A stretch of DNA of 64,000 nucleotides from the NCBI RefSeq assembly GCF_900103525.1, contig NZ_FNHN01000008.1, forward strand, positions 186,001-250,000, in the 5' to 3' direction. Of the stretch, positions 39,424 to 48,786 are shown piece by piece. The position numbers and the translations under genes are program-made. The notes under the pieces were generated by a model. It was not told where the DNA came from, ran no database searches, and saw only the letters and a list, made by a program, of their open reading frames with translations. The DNA comes from Bacillus sp. OK048. GTDB taxonomy: Bacteria > Bacillota > Bacilli > Bacillales > Cytobacillaceae. Within the stretch, counting starts at the first letter, position 1; each line of letters starts with the position of its first letter.

Positions 39424-39771
39424 ATGAAAAAATTTGGTTTAGTTTTAGCAGGAGGAATTGCAGCCATCATCTTACTTTCTTCAATCGGTCCGATGATGGG
39501 GTTATTGGTAAGTCTGGCGCTTCTATATTTCATCTATAAACAGTTCTTAAAGGCAGAATCAACCGGAGGAAAAATTGCGCTTGGTATTATCGGAGTTATT
39601 TTTCTAATGGCATCTATTTCTAATGCACCTGCCATCATTGGCGTCGCTGCAGCCTATATTCTGTACCTTGTTTATAAAAACTGGGGTGCCAGTAAACACA
39701 CTGTAATCAAAGAAGAATCTGATCCATTTGTCAATTTTGAAAAGCAATGGAATGAACTAAAAAACTATTAA
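39424..39771 (+). CDS. Membrane protein paired with PspA
   Basis: The 115-residue protein has four hydrophobic segments covering residues 1-90 and a polar tail (ESDPFVNFEKQWNELKNY). It starts at the ATG at 39424 behind ggaggaaa. It is 19 bases before a PspA-family gene. Such pairs (LiaI-LiaH type) are cell-envelope stress modules in Firmicutes, where the membrane protein anchors the PspA homologue. Specific identity as LiaI cannot be claimed. Confidence 0.7.
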   Translation: MKKFGLVLAGGIAAIILLSSIGPMMGLLVSLALLYFIYKQFLKAESTGGKIALGIIGVIFLMASISNAPAIIGVAAAYILYLVYKNWGASKHTVIKEESDPFVNFEKQWNELKNY

Positions 39772-39790
39772 TTTAAGGAGAGAGAATAAA

Positions 39791-40429
39791 ATGACAAACC
39801 TTTTCACAAGAATTAAAAATACAGTAACTGCTGACTTAAACGAGGCACTTGATAAAAAAGAAAAACAAAATCCAATTTCAATGCTTAATCAATACCTGCG
39901 CCAATGCGAACAGGAAACAGAAAAAGTTGCAAAGTTCTTGGAGCGTCAATCTGCACTTAAGGATGAGTTTACAAAAGAGCTGTATCATGCAGAGCTGTTC
40001 GCTGAAAAAAGGAAATATCAAGCTGAAATTGCTTTAAAAGCTGGTGAAACAGAGCTTTATCAATTTGCCTCAGAGGAGCAGCAACTATATTCTAATCGCG
40101 CCGAGAGATTAAGAGCATCTCTCGAGCAAGTAAAAGGGCAGCTAGGTGAACTAGAAAGAAAGCATGTAGAAATGAACAACAAACTAAAAGATATGCAGCT
40201 TCGCCGGATGGAGCTGATGGGACGTGAAAACGTAACAAGAGCCAACCATCGAATCAATCAAGTATTAGAGTCTAACACTTACTCTGATAAATCAATCTCA
40301 CGTTTCGAAGAAATTGAAAATTATATCGACCGTCTTGAGAACCAAGTAAATCGTTCGTATAATCAAACAACGATTGACGCACGTATTGAACAATTAGAAA
40401 AAGAAATGAAAAATTCTATTCAGAACTAA
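39791..40429 (+). CDS. PspA/IM30 family phage-shock protein
   Basis: The 212-residue, almost fully helical coiled-coil protein has the PspA N-terminus (LFTRIKNTVTADLNEALDKKEKQNPISMLNQYLRQCEQE) and long heptad stretches to about residue 150. PspA/LiaH proteins line the inner face of the membrane and repair damage. It is co-transcribed with the membrane protein upstream and ends at a bidirectional terminator. Confidence 0.88.
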   Translation: MTNLFTRIKNTVTADLNEALDKKEKQNPISMLNQYLRQCEQETEKVAKFLERQSALKDEFTKELYHAELFAEKRKYQAEIALKAGETELYQFASEEQQLYSNRAERLRASLEQVKGQLGELERKHVEMNNKLKDMQLRRMELMGRENVTRANHRINQVLESNTYSDKSISRFEEIENYIDRLENQVNRSYNQTTIDARIEQLEKEMKNSIQN

Positions 40430-40473
40430 AAAACAACGCATGGGTGAGAATGTATCCATGCGTTGTTTTTTTT
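40430..40473. terminator. Bidirectional terminator after pspA
   Basis: The stem aaacaacgcatgg/ccatgcgttgttt has an 11-base loop and A/T runs, between convergent genes. Confidence 0.88.
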
Positions 40474-41014
40474 ACTTTTGTTTGTTTATCCAATTTATAA
40501 AATTATCCATCACAGTATCGATGAACTGAACGGTTGGCTCATGAACCAGTTTTCCAGATTCGTCGAGCTTTTCATGAACTGCACCAATAAATACTTCATT
40601 TCCTGGTAAAGTTAGCGCAGATATACCAGGAGAATTTAAAATCTGTCGTAAGTGCATTTGTGCACGTGCGGTTCCTAATACCCCTGGGGAACTGCCGACA
40701 ATCATGACAGGTTTGTTCACCATTACTTTATCAACACGAGAAAACCAATCAATTGCATTTTTTAAAAAAGCAGGAATAGAGTGGTTGTACTCAGGTGTAA
40801 CAAATAGAACACCGTCACTTTCAGCCACCTTTTGCTTAATCTCCGTTACGATTTCTGGCGGTGTCAGCTCATCATCTTGATTATACATCGGTAGTTTTTC
40901 AATAGGCAAAATTTCAATCTCTGCGGTCATCTGATACCGATTTTGCATATAGAAAGCTAATTTTTTATTAAATGATTCCTTCCGGTTACTACCAACAAGT
41001 ACTACGATCTTCAT
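40472..41014 (-). CDS. NADPH-dependent FMN reductase family protein
   Basis: The 180-residue flavodoxin-fold protein starts at the ATG at 41014 behind aaaggagag. It has the FMN phosphate loop GSNRKESFNKKLA, the TPEYNHSIPAFLKNAIDWFSR flavin motif and the GSSPGVLGTARAQMHLRQIL segment, all typical of NADPH-dependent FMN reductases and azoreductases such as YhdA. It probably reduces quinones or azo compounds. A frame extending to 41119 lacks a ribosome binding site. Confidence 0.9.
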   Translation of the reverse strand: MKIVVLVGSNRKESFNKKLAFYMQNRYQMTAEIEILPIEKLPMYNQDDELTPPEIVTEIKQKVAESDGVLFVTPEYNHSIPAFLKNAIDWFSRVDKVMVNKPVMIVGSSPGVLGTARAQMHLRQILNSPGISALTLPGNEVFIGAVHEKLDESGKLVHEPTVQFIDTVMDNFINWINKQK

Positions 41015-41137
41015 GCATATCTCTCCTTTCAAGTCAGTATTAATAGTATCACTATCATGATTGAAATTCATTTTAAAAGAACTTTTTTTATTATTGTTTG
41101 CTAAAATTAAGACAGACATGGATAAGGGGGAAAATAA

Positions 41138-42016
41138 TTGGAAAAGTATACGTTTGTTAAGGGATATCGAGAGAACGAACCATTAAGGGATAGTTTTAAT
41201 CAACTGGCTACTAAGACTTTTGGTATAGATTTTGAAATATGGTACCGAAATGGTTTTTGGACAGACAAGTACCAGCCCTATTCATTTACCGATAATGGGA
41301 AAATAGTAGCGAATGTTTCGGTAAACATTTTAAATTTAGTCATTAATAATGAAGAGAAACAAGCCGTTCAAATCGGGACAGTGATGACACATCCTGACTA
41401 TCGCAATCAAGGGTTAGCCAAACAATTAATGGACAAGGTGTTAAAGGATTATTCGAATGTTGATTTGATCTATTTATTTGCGAATGATTCTGTTTTGGAC
41501 TTTTATCCAAAGTTTGGTTTTGAATCTGTTGAGGAAATTCAATTTTCGATGGATTATGGCCATGTACCATCGAATCAAGTAAGGGTAAGAAAATTAGATG
41601 GAAGAAAACCAGATGATTTAGCGTTTATCAATAATTTGGCAGCTAGAAGGCATCCTATTTCAAGGATTTTTGGTACTACAAGCACTGAAGAGCTCCTAAT
41701 GTTTTATTGCGTAATGGTTTTTAGTCAAGATCTATATTACTTAGAGGAAGAACAAGCACTAGTAATCTATCAGATTGACGAAAATGTTTTACATCTATAC
41801 GATCTCGTCAGTATGGAAAAAGTTAAAGTTTTAGATATTTTAAGCAAGATTTCCAATGAAAATATCAATCAAATTGTCTTTCATTTTACTCCTGATGAAA
41901 ATGAACTTGAGCTGGAAAAACAGTCATACCATTCAGATACAGTCCTGTTCGTTAAGAATATAACAAGGGCAGTGTTGCCCCTGGAGTTTAAACATCCTAT
42001 TACTTCTCAAGCGTAA
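41138..42016 (+). CDS. GNAT-family N-acetyltransferase
   Basis: This 292-residue protein starts with TTG (preceded by aaggggg). The GNAT core lies in residues about 20-150, with IGTVMTHPDYRNQGLAKQLMDKVL giving the acetyl-CoA P-loop (R/Q-x2-G-x-A). The C-terminal half is a further domain of Eis-like two-domain acetyltransferases. The substrate is unknown. Confidence 0.85.
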   Translation: MEKYTFVKGYRENEPLRDSFNQLATKTFGIDFEIWYRNGFWTDKYQPYSFTDNGKIVANVSVNILNLVINNEEKQAVQIGTVMTHPDYRNQGLAKQLMDKVLKDYSNVDLIYLFANDSVLDFYPKFGFESVEEIQFSMDYGHVPSNQVRVRKLDGRKPDDLAFINNLAARRHPISRIFGTTSTEELLMFYCVMVFSQDLYYLEEEQALVIYQIDENVLHLYDLVSMEKVKVLDILSKISNENINQIVFHFTPDENELELEKQSYHSDTVLFVKNITRAVLPLEFKHPITSQA

Positions 42017-42329
42017 AGTAGGAGTAAAGTTATTGGTAAAGTATTGGTGCAAGCGGAGTCTTCTGACCAACTGCAGACGGGGGGAAACAGGCAGCTAAAT
42101 TACTAAATAATATGCATAAGTTGTATTTGGGCTTCTTCCTGCCAACAAGGCATCCAAATTAGATCCAATCGAATCATTAAGATATGAATAGATTACTAGG
42201 GGATGAAATATTATTTTTCATCTTTCTTTTTCGCGTGTTATTATTTGAATATTCTGTAATAAAATTTTATAATAGTTTAAAACTAACAATGTTTAGTTAA
42301 ATGATAGGAAAAAGGGAGACGAGCTGAGT
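42017..42329. other. 313-base intergenic region upstream of trpB
   Basis: No gene was found. The first 160 bases are unusually GC-balanced (gtgcaagcggagtcttctgacc, gcagacggggggaaacagg) compared with the AT-rich remainder. No T-box, TRAP (GAG/TAG) repeat or other riboswitch was recognised. AT-rich promoter-like sequence (taataaaattttataat, 42260-42276) precedes trpB. Confidence 0.45.
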
Positions 42330-43496
42330 ATGGAAAACGTGAGTGTAGAGAGTAAAGGTTATTTTGGCGAGTTTGGCGGAAGTTTTGTCCCTCCAGAGCT
42401 TCAGCAAGTACTAGATGAGATGGAAAAACAATTTTTAAAGTATAAAGAGGATCCTGATTTTATCGAGGAATTCAACTATTATCTAAAGGAATATGTTGGA
42501 CGTGAAAATCCGTTAACATTTGCTGAAAATTTAACAAAACAACTAGGCGGTGCGAAAATCTATCTAAAGCGGGAGGATCTAAATCATACTGGTGCCCACA
42601 AAATAAATAATGCGATTGGACAAATATTATTAGCAAAACGAATGGGTGCAAAACGAATTATTGCCGAAACAGGCGCGGGTCAGCATGGTGTTGCAACGGC
42701 ATCTGCCTGTGCCATGTTTGGGATGGAATGTATAATTTATATGGGTAAGCTAGATACAGAGCGTCAGGCACTAAACGTCTTTAGAATGGAATTGTTGGGG
42801 GCAAAGGTTATCCCTGTTGAGAAAGGCCAGGGTCGGTTAAAAGATGCAGTTGACGAAGCATTAGCAGACTTAGTACAAAACTATCAGAACACCTTCTATC
42901 TTTTAGGGTCAGCTGTTGGACCGCATCCATATCCATCTATGGTTAAATACTTTCAATCGATCATCAGTGAAGAATCGAAACGTCAAATTATCGAAAAAGA
43001 GGGAAGGCTGCCAACTGCAGTAATTGCCTGTGCCGGTGGCGGTAGTAATGCAATTGGTGCTTTTGCCCACTATATTGACGAAAAATATGTACGTTTAATT
43101 GGCGTAGAGCCTGAAGAAGCAGCGACCTTAACAAAAGGGACGCCAGCCATTATCCACGGTTTTAAATGCTTAACATTATTAGATGAATATGGTAATCCGC
43201 AGCCAACCTATTCGATTGCAGCTGGTTTGGACTATCCTGGCGTCGGACCAGAACATAGCCATTTGAAAACAGTTGGAAGAGCTGAATATGTAACCGTTAC
43301 TAGTCAGGAGGCATTAGAGGCATTTCTCCATCTAAGTAAAACAGAGGGGATCATTCCAGCTTTAGAGAGTTCCCATGCTGTAGCATATGCTATTAAACTA
43401 GCAAAGGAATTACCACATGATGATGTTTTGATCGTAAACCTATCAGGTCGCGGTGATAAGGATGTAGAGCAAGTATTTAAGATGTTGAAGAAATAA
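42330..43496 (+). CDS. trpB: Tryptophan synthase beta chain (orphan)
   Basis: TrpB joins indole and serine to make tryptophan with pyridoxal phosphate. The 388-residue protein has the PLP lysine Lys91 in HTGAHKINN, the [12 protein letters not shown] active-site segment with its catalytic Glu, and the phosphate-binding GGGSNAIG. It stands alone: no trpA, trpC or other trp gene is near, so it is either a second trpB or uses free indole. The ribosome binding site is aaagggag. Confidence 0.93.
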   Translation: MENVSVESKGYFGEFGGSFVPPELQQVLDEMEKQFLKYKEDPDFIEEFNYYLKEYVGRENPLTFAENLTKQLGGAKIYLKREDLNHTGAHKINNAIGQILLAKRMGAKRIIAETGAGQHGVATASACAMFGMECIIYMGKLDTERQALNVFRMELLGAKVIPVEKGQGRLKDAVDEALADLVQNYQNTFYLLGSAVGPHPYPSMVKYFQSIISEESKRQIIEKEGRLPTAVIACAGGGSNAIGAFAHYIDEKYVRLIGVEPEEAATLTKGTPAIIHGFKCLTLLDEYGNPQPTYSIAAGLDYPGVGPEHSHLKTVGRAEYVTVTSQEALEAFLHLSKTEGIIPALESSHAVAYAIKLAKELPHDDVLIVNLSGRGDKDVEQVFKMLKK

Positions 43497-43631
43497 GCAA
43501 GATGAAAGGGACGTTTCGGCCAACGATTCGTCTTTTTGTTTTTTAAACGAACTTTACCAGAATAATCTTGTAAATCCCAGGAAATAGTGAGAATCTTGAT
43601 TATATAAAATACTCCAACGGGAGTGACGCAG

Positions 43632-45314
43632 ATGATCAAGAAAAAAATTCGCCATATCCAACGCTATCGTGACATCGTATATACGTTTACAAAGTACGGA
43701 TTTGGCTTTGTTATGAAAGAATTAGGGTTACTAGATATTTTATCAATTCCGAAGCGGGTATTTGTTGAAGGAAACAAATCACTCAACTCAAGATCAACAG
43801 GTGAAAGGATAAGAATGTTTCTCGAGGAACTTGGACCTACCTTTGTAAAAATAGGTCAAATTGCCAGTACAAGGCCCGATATTATACCTGCAGATATCCT
43901 TAAAGAGCTGGTGAAACTTCAGGATCGTGTTCCTCTTTTCTCATTTGGAGAAGTTAAAAGAATAGTAGAGGAAGAATTGGCTGATTCTCTCGAAAACTCC
44001 TTTGCTGAATTTTGTGAAATACCTTTAGCGGCAGCTTCGATTGGACAAGTTCACTATGCTGTTTTGCTTACAGGAGAGCGTGCTGCCGTTAAGATTCAAC
44101 GACCAAATATTATGAGTGTGATTGAAACCGATTTAGAAATTCTGCAGGATCTAGCCAGACTCGCAGAGAGTAGGATTGATTGGGTAGAAAGGTACCAAAT
44201 TCGGACGATTGTCGAAGAACTATCCAGGTCACTGCGTGAAGAATTGGATTATGAAAATGAAGGTAGAAATGCTGAAAAGATAGCCAAACAATTCGATAAT
44301 GATCCAAAGATTCATATTCCAAAGGTATATTGGGAATTCACAACCAAAAAGGTATTAACGATGGAATTTATTGATGGAACTAAATTAAATGAAATAGAAA
44401 AGCTACATCAACAAGGATATGACACGAAAGTTTTAGGTGAAAAAGTAGTCTATGCTATTTTTCATCAAATTCTACTAGATGGATTTTTCCATGGTGATCC
44501 CCATCCTGGTAATATCGTTGCACTGCCGGGACAGGTTATAGCCTTTATGGATTTTGGGATGGTGGGAAGGATTACGCCTGAAATGAGATCACATATGGCC
44601 TCTTTCGTCATTGCGTTAATGCGTAAAAACACTGCAGAAGTAGTGAAGGCTATTACGAGTATGGGGCTTGTACCTGATGATGTAAATGTGAAACAGTTGC
44701 ATTCAGATATCGATAATCTTCGTGAAAAGTATCTCGATGTACCCTTTAGTCAGATGAGTATCGGAACCGCTGTGAATGAACTTTTTTCTGTTGCGTATCG
44801 ACATAGGATTACCATCCCAACAGATTTAACGATATTAGGAAAAACACTGCTGACTTTGGAGGGAACAGTAGAAAGGTTAAATCATGAGATTAGTATATTA
44901 GCTGTGGCTGAACCATTTGGGCGGCAATTACTAATGGAGCGCTTTAAGCCAAAAAATGTGGCAGAGTTCGCTTGGTCAAACTTTACGGAATATGGGGATA
45001 TTCTTCAGGAATTTCCGAAAACAATTAAAGATTTTACATCGGTTATGAAAAAAGGCAAGATGCAGATTGAACTATCAACTCCTGAAATCGAACCTGTTTT
45101 AAAAAGACTGAATCAGATAAGTAACAGGCTGTCCTTCAGTATTGTCCTGCTGTCTTTTAGTATTATTTTGGTAGGAATTATCATTGGTGCCTCCTTATCA
45201 GGACATACCTCCAAACTTCTAACAAGTTTACCAGTGATCGAAATAGGTTTTGGAATTGCTGCCATTATGTTCCTCTTGCTCATTTTTTCTATTTTTAAAT
45301 CCGGGAGATCTTGA
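43632..45314 (+). CDS. ABC1/UbiB/AarF-family kinase-like protein
   Basis: The 560-residue protein has the UbiB hallmarks: KIGQIASTRPDIIP (KxGQ), AAASIGQVHYA (A-rich loop), DFFHGDPHPGN-type FFHGDPHPGNIV, DFGMVGR, and two C-terminal membrane helices (about 500-555). UbiB proteins are atypical ATP-binding proteins linked to isoprenoid quinone lipids in Gram-negatives; in Bacillus, which makes menaquinone, the role is undefined. The start is the ATG at 43632 behind gggagtga. Confidence 0.9.
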   Translation: MIKKKIRHIQRYRDIVYTFTKYGFGFVMKELGLLDILSIPKRVFVEGNKSLNSRSTGERIRMFLEELGPTFVKIGQIASTRPDIIPADILKELVKLQDRVPLFSFGEVKRIVEEELADSLENSFAEFCEIPLAAASIGQVHYAVLLTGERAAVKIQRPNIMSVIETDLEILQDLARLAESRIDWVERYQIRTIVEELSRSLREELDYENEGRNAEKIAKQFDNDPKIHIPKVYWEFTTKKVLTMEFIDGTKLNEIEKLHQQGYDTKVLGEKVVYAIFHQILLDGFFHGDPHPGNIVALPGQVIAFMDFGMVGRITPEMRSHMASFVIALMRKNTAEVVKAITSMGLVPDDVNVKQLHSDIDNLREKYLDVPFSQMSIGTAVNELFSVAYRHRITIPTDLTILGKTLLTLEGTVERLNHEISILAVAEPFGRQLLMERFKPKNVAEFAWSNFTEYGDILQEFPKTIKDFTSVMKKGKMQIELSTPEIEPVLKRLNQISNRLSFSIVLLSFSIILVGIIIGASLSGHTSKLLTSLPVIEIGFGIAAIMFLLLIFSIFKSGRS

Positions 45315-45358
45315 ACCTCAAATGCAAATGGAATAAAGCAAAGTAAAAGTTTTAGATC

Positions 45359-45401
45359 GCAAAACAATGCCCATTCATTAAGAGTGGGCATTGTTTTTAT
45401 C
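45359..45401 (+). terminator. Terminator after the UbiB-like gene
   Basis: The stem aaaacaatgcccattc/gagtgggcattgtttt has an attaa loop and T-run. Confidence 0.85.
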
Positions 45402-45458
45402 GTGTATTTCAAACGCTCTGCCATAGACCGAATCATTGCTTCAGTTACATAAAATATC

Positions 45459-46229
45459 TTAACCTGCTTTTTTATGCTTAAGTAAAAATCCCCTTAAAAC
45501 CTCGTTAAAGGCTTCTTTTGCCTCGAGCTTAGCAACGTGTCCTGTATTTCTAAATATGACAAATTCAGAGTGTTTAATCTGTTTATGCATGAATAACTGG
45601 ATCCAAACAGGTATAACGGTATCGTATTGACCGCCAATAATGATGGTCGGGACTTTTATCTTTGGGAGCAGGTATAAATTATTTATCTCAAGGCATGCTT
45701 GCATGGATGTAAGGTAATATTTCCGGTTGGGCTGATAAAATTTATAGAAGTTCTCAAAGTTTTCTTCAGTCCATGAATAAAGACAAGCTCGTGCAGCTAT
45801 ATTTTTTTGTTCCTCAATGGAAAGGTTTTTTGAACGAGCCTTTTTCAATAGTAAAAATAACTCTCTGAAACATCTAGGTGCATAGTGAAGGGTACTTACG
45901 AGCATAAGGGACCGGCACATTCCTGGTTCTTGACGATATATTTCTTGTGCAACCATTCCGCCCATTGATAACCCGCATATGTGAGCGTTGTTAATTCCAA
46001 GCGCCTTTAACAAACAAATTACATCACGCGCAAAATTGGCAATGGAGATTTCCCCAGTTGTAATAAACTCACCATGGCCCCGTAAATCTGGAATAATCAG
46101 GTCATATTGTTCTGCAAATTCAAACTGGTTGGACCAACCTTCCTTTATTTCACCAAGACCATGAATAAAAACCAATGGTTCACCTGCACCCATACGCAAA
46201 TATGGTATACCAGAGAATAACTTGCCCAA
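45459..46229 (-). CDS. Alpha/beta hydrolase, paralogue of the phaQ-linked hydrolase
   Basis: The 256-residue alpha/beta hydrolase has an oxyanion-hole FIHGLGEIKEGW, nucleophile elbow GLSMGG, Asp in GGQYDTVIPVW, and His in NTGHVAKLEA. It aligns end to end with the hydrolase at 61180-61962 (shared EGW, DLRGHGE, GLSMGG, VAQEIYRQ, SLMLVST and KVPTLIIG-type stretches). Given that relation and the lipase-like box, it may be an intracellular PHA depolymerase or oligomer hydrolase, but a generic esterase role cannot be excluded. The ribosome binding site is aaggaggt. Confidence 0.85.
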   Translation of the reverse strand: MGKLFSGIPYLRMGAGEPLVFIHGLGEIKEGWSNQFEFAEQYDLIIPDLRGHGEFITTGEISIANFARDVICLLKALGINNAHICGLSMGGMVAQEIYRQEPGMCRSLMLVSTLHYAPRCFRELFLLLKKARSKNLSIEEQKNIAARACLYSWTEENFENFYKFYQPNRKYYLTSMQACLEINNLYLLPKIKVPTIIIGGQYDTVIPVWIQLFMHKQIKHSEFVIFRNTGHVAKLEAKEAFNEVLRGFLLKHKKAG

Positions 46230-46333
46230 ATAAACTACCTCCTTTGGTTAGTCATATTACATCTTTTTTGCCATAAACAGGTAAAATATTGTAATTAACA
46301 TATTATACAAAACATCTTTACTTAATAGTACCA

Positions 46334-46355
46334 ATAGGTGTAATTCACATATATG
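46334..46355. promoter_or_regulatory. TTACACC-type motif upstream of the 45.5 kb hydrolase
   Basis: ATAGGTGTAATTCACATATATG lies about 105 bases upstream of the hydrolase start. The ATAGGTGTAA part matches motifs in the phaQ/hydrolase divergent promoter at 62.0 kb, suggesting the same regulator, perhaps PhaQ. Inference only. Confidence 0.4.
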
Positions 46356-46400
46356 TAAAAGTAAAGAGGACAATCAAATGACGAATGTCCATTATACTTG

Positions 46401-46553
46401 CTATCCTTCTATCCCACTGTCATCACTGCCTCGGCCTCTACCCTTATCATCATCAGTTTCTACCTTGTAAAAAGTTTGACCATGCTCTGTTTCTACCTCG
46501 ATTTCTTGACCTTTTTTGATTTCAGGAAAGCTTTGTGTATAAAAATTTATCAT
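46401..46553 (-). CDS. Possible 50-residue acidic protein
   Basis: A reading frame on the minus strand begins MINFYTQSFPEIKKGQEIEVETEHGQ and ends with a charged DDDKGRGRG tail. Its amino-acid pattern looks like a real protein (alternating E/V, K-rich turn), and no strong frame exists on the other strand. No clear ribosome binding site precedes the ATG, and the upstream frame stays open for 17 codons without a start. It may be a small gene with a weak site or a decayed remnant. The rest of 46230-46750 holds only AT-rich promoter-like sequence. Confidence 0.35.
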   Translation of the reverse strand: MINFYTQSFPEIKKGQEIEVETEHGQTFYKVETDDDKGRGRGSDDSGIEG

Positions 46554-46750
46554 GGAAGATTTGTCAGCGTTATTGATGGAATCCTCTTGACGTGTATCGT
46601 TCTTCTATTCGTTATAATAAAGACAAAAACCTTTCGAACATATGATCATTCATAAAAGTAAATTTTTCAAAAAATATTACATTTCTGTGAACGAAAAACG
46701 ATTCTCAATCGTAAAAGAAAAGGATGAAGGTTTTTGAAGGGGGAAAAATT

Positions 46751-47662
46751 TTGACCACTATCATTGAAGTCAATCAGGTAAGCAAACATTTTAATAATCG
46801 AGAAATATTAAAGGATGTTTCTTTTGCCATAAAAGAAGGAAGTATTAATGGACTGCTTGGTCCTAATGGTGCAGGTAAAACGACGATCATACGTTTATTA
46901 AATGGGGTCATTGACGCAACAAGTGGAATGATGAGCGTGATGGGTTTTGATCCAAGCACACAAGGGGATGAAATTAGAAGCAGAGCAGGAATTGTCACGG
47001 AGAGTGCAAGTCTCTACCATGATATGACGGCATGGGACAATCTGGTTTTCTTTTCTAAAATATACGGTAAATACGACCCCAGGAAAATTACATACTTACT
47101 ACAGCAGTTTGATATGCTGGCATATAAAGATCAACTCGTAGGGAGCTTTTCTACAGGAATGAAAAAAAGAATATCACTTGCAAAAGCTTTATTGCATAGT
47201 CCAAGTCTTTTGTTTTTAGATGAACCGACCAATGGCTTAGATCCAGAGGGGATTAAAGAAGTGATTCATTATTTAAATAAAGTGAATCAAGAAGAAGGGG
47301 TAACAATCTTGATTTGTTCTCATGTGCTCCACCAGCTTGAATCTATATGTGATGCTTTTTTGTTCCTTAACGAAGGCAGAATCGTAGAAAAAGGAGCTAA
47401 GAAGGAATTAGAAAATAAATACCTAAAAGAAATTCATTTTTTAGTAGAAACGGGGCTCAATCCAGTTAATAGCCAAAACTACAAGGGGTATTCCTATACA
47501 AGAAAAGGCCCTAATCAATTAGAATTTCTCTTGGCCTCAAAGGACGAAATTACTCCTTTATTAACGAAAATTATAAGTGAGACATGGGTTCATAGCAGTG
47601 AAATAACCAATAGAAGTCTCGAGGCGATTTACTTTAATATAAGGGGAGGAAGAGGGCAATGA
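46751..47662 (+). CDS. ABC transporter ATP-binding protein
   Basis: The 303-residue ABC ATPase has Walker A GPNGAGKTT at about 37-45, a degenerate signature FSTGMKKRISLAKALL, Walker B LLFLDEPTNGLDP, and the H-loop ICSHVLHQ, as in CcmA/NatA-type exporters. The start is TTG 46751, 7 bases from aaggggg. Upstream in-frame residues have no such signal. It overlaps the permease by 4 bases. Confidence 0.92.
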   Translation: MTTIIEVNQVSKHFNNREILKDVSFAIKEGSINGLLGPNGAGKTTIIRLLNGVIDATSGMMSVMGFDPSTQGDEIRSRAGIVTESASLYHDMTAWDNLVFFSKIYGKYDPRKITYLLQQFDMLAYKDQLVGSFSTGMKKRISLAKALLHSPSLLFLDEPTNGLDPEGIKEVIHYLNKVNQEEGVTILICSHVLHQLESICDAFLFLNEGRIVEKGAKKELENKYLKEIHFLVETGLNPVNSQNYKGYSYTRKGPNQLEFLLASKDEITPLLTKIISETWVHSSEITNRSLEAIYFNIRGGRGQ

Positions 47663-48501
47663 ATAAAAATATAATCTTAACCATTGCGCGAAAAGATATG
47701 AAAGCAACCTTCTCCTCCAAAAAGGTTTGGGTGCCAATGATCATTGTTGCCTTACTATTGTGTATTGTGGTGCCAGCTGGTATTGCCTATTTCGGAATCC
47801 ATTTTGATTTAGTAGGAACTTCTTCAAAAGATATAGAAAAACCCATCAATGCATTTATTAAAGACTTTCCAAGTGAAGATATGAGAAATACATTAATAAC
47901 TTTACCTTCACTCGGGTATAAATTTGTCTATTTTTTCTTAACTTTTATGATGATTCCCTTTTTCTTAATGGTCGCGATTATTAATTCGATGGTCACTTCT
48001 TCGAATAGTTTTGTTGGTGAAAAGGAACGAAATACATTAGAAACTTTGTTATTTGCGCCCATTTCAATAAAAGATTTATTTCTCGGTAAAGTACTTGCCT
48101 CACTGTTACCAACCTTAGCAATTTCATTTGCAGCTTTTCTGATAAATTTTATACTAGTAAATGTAATCACTTATCCATACTTTAAGGTTATCCTCTATTT
48201 AAACTCTACTTGGATGATATTAATGTTTTGGGTAATCCCATTATTAGTCATGGTTAATATTATTTTGAATGTGTTGATTTCCGCAAAAGTAAAAACGTTC
48301 CAAGAAGCACAGCAATTTGGCGGATTACTTGTATTACCTATCGTTGGAATTATTATTTCACAGGTTAGCGGGCTGTTCTTCTTAAGCTCACTATCATTAT
48401 TCCTAATTGGTGTCGGTTTACTCATCGCCAACTTATTCCTAATTAAACTGGTAACAAAATTCAACAACCGAAACACACTATTCCAAAGCCAAATTCATTA
48501 A
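47659..48501 (+). CDS. ABC transporter permease (ABC-2 type)
   Basis: The 280-residue membrane protein has about six segments (near 22-45, 90-115, 150-175, 180-205, 225-245 and 250-270) and the ABC-2 motif FVGEKERNTLETLLFAPISIKDLFLGK. With the ATPase upstream (ATGA overlap) it forms a two-gene exporter, possibly NatAB-like for sodium or an antimicrobial peptide/drug. The substrate is not deducible. Its coding sequence is AT-rich. Confidence 0.9.
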   Translation: MNKNIILTIARKDMKATFSSKKVWVPMIIVALLLCIVVPAGIAYFGIHFDLVGTSSKDIEKPINAFIKDFPSEDMRNTLITLPSLGYKFVYFFLTFMMIPFFLMVAIINSMVTSSNSFVGEKERNTLETLLFAPISIKDLFLGKVLASLLPTLAISFAAFLINFILVNVITYPYFKVILYLNSTWMILMFWVIPLLVMVNIILNVLISAKVKTFQEAQQFGGLLVLPIVGIIISQVSGLFFLSSLSLFLIGVGLLIANLFLIKLVTKFNNRNTLFQSQIH

Positions 48502-48591
48502 AACAAAAATATTTTAATTATAATAAATAAAATATTTGAATTTTTAGAAAACTACAAGTATAATAAGAAAAAGGTCAAGGAGTTGATTTCC

Positions 48592-48786
48592 ATGGAAAAG
48601 AGATTATTAAATTCACCACAACAGACAGATGAAAACAACGATTCTGCAATTGCTGAAATGTTCTTAAACCACGCCCTGATTGAATTTAGAAGAGAAGTCC
48701 TCCGTAAGGAAATCGACCTCTCCTTACAAGAAAGAAATAAGGAAGCTTTCCTTCAGTTGTCAGAGGAACTAAAGAAAATCTCATAA
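48592..48786 (+). CDS. IDEAL domain small protein
   Basis: The 64-residue protein starts at the ATG at 48592, 9 bases from caaggag. The C-terminal RKEIDLSLQERNKEAFLQLSEELKKI fits the IDEAL domain (a short helical motif found in YpiB-, YozD- and ComK-regulator-like Bacillus proteins). The function is unknown. A terminator follows. Confidence 0.75.
   Translation: MEKRLLNSPQQTDENNDSAIAEMFLNHALIEFRREVLRKEIDLSLQERNKEAFLQLSEELKKIS

Noticed and set aside
42017..42329. T-box or TRAP leader for trpB
   Set aside because: No GGTGG-type T-box sequence and no spaced GAG/TAG repeats were found.
46398..46655. 85-residue hydrophobic frame on the plus strand
   Set aside because: It is biased toward F, L and I as expected from reading the complement of A-rich coding DNA; the minus-strand frame looks more protein-like.
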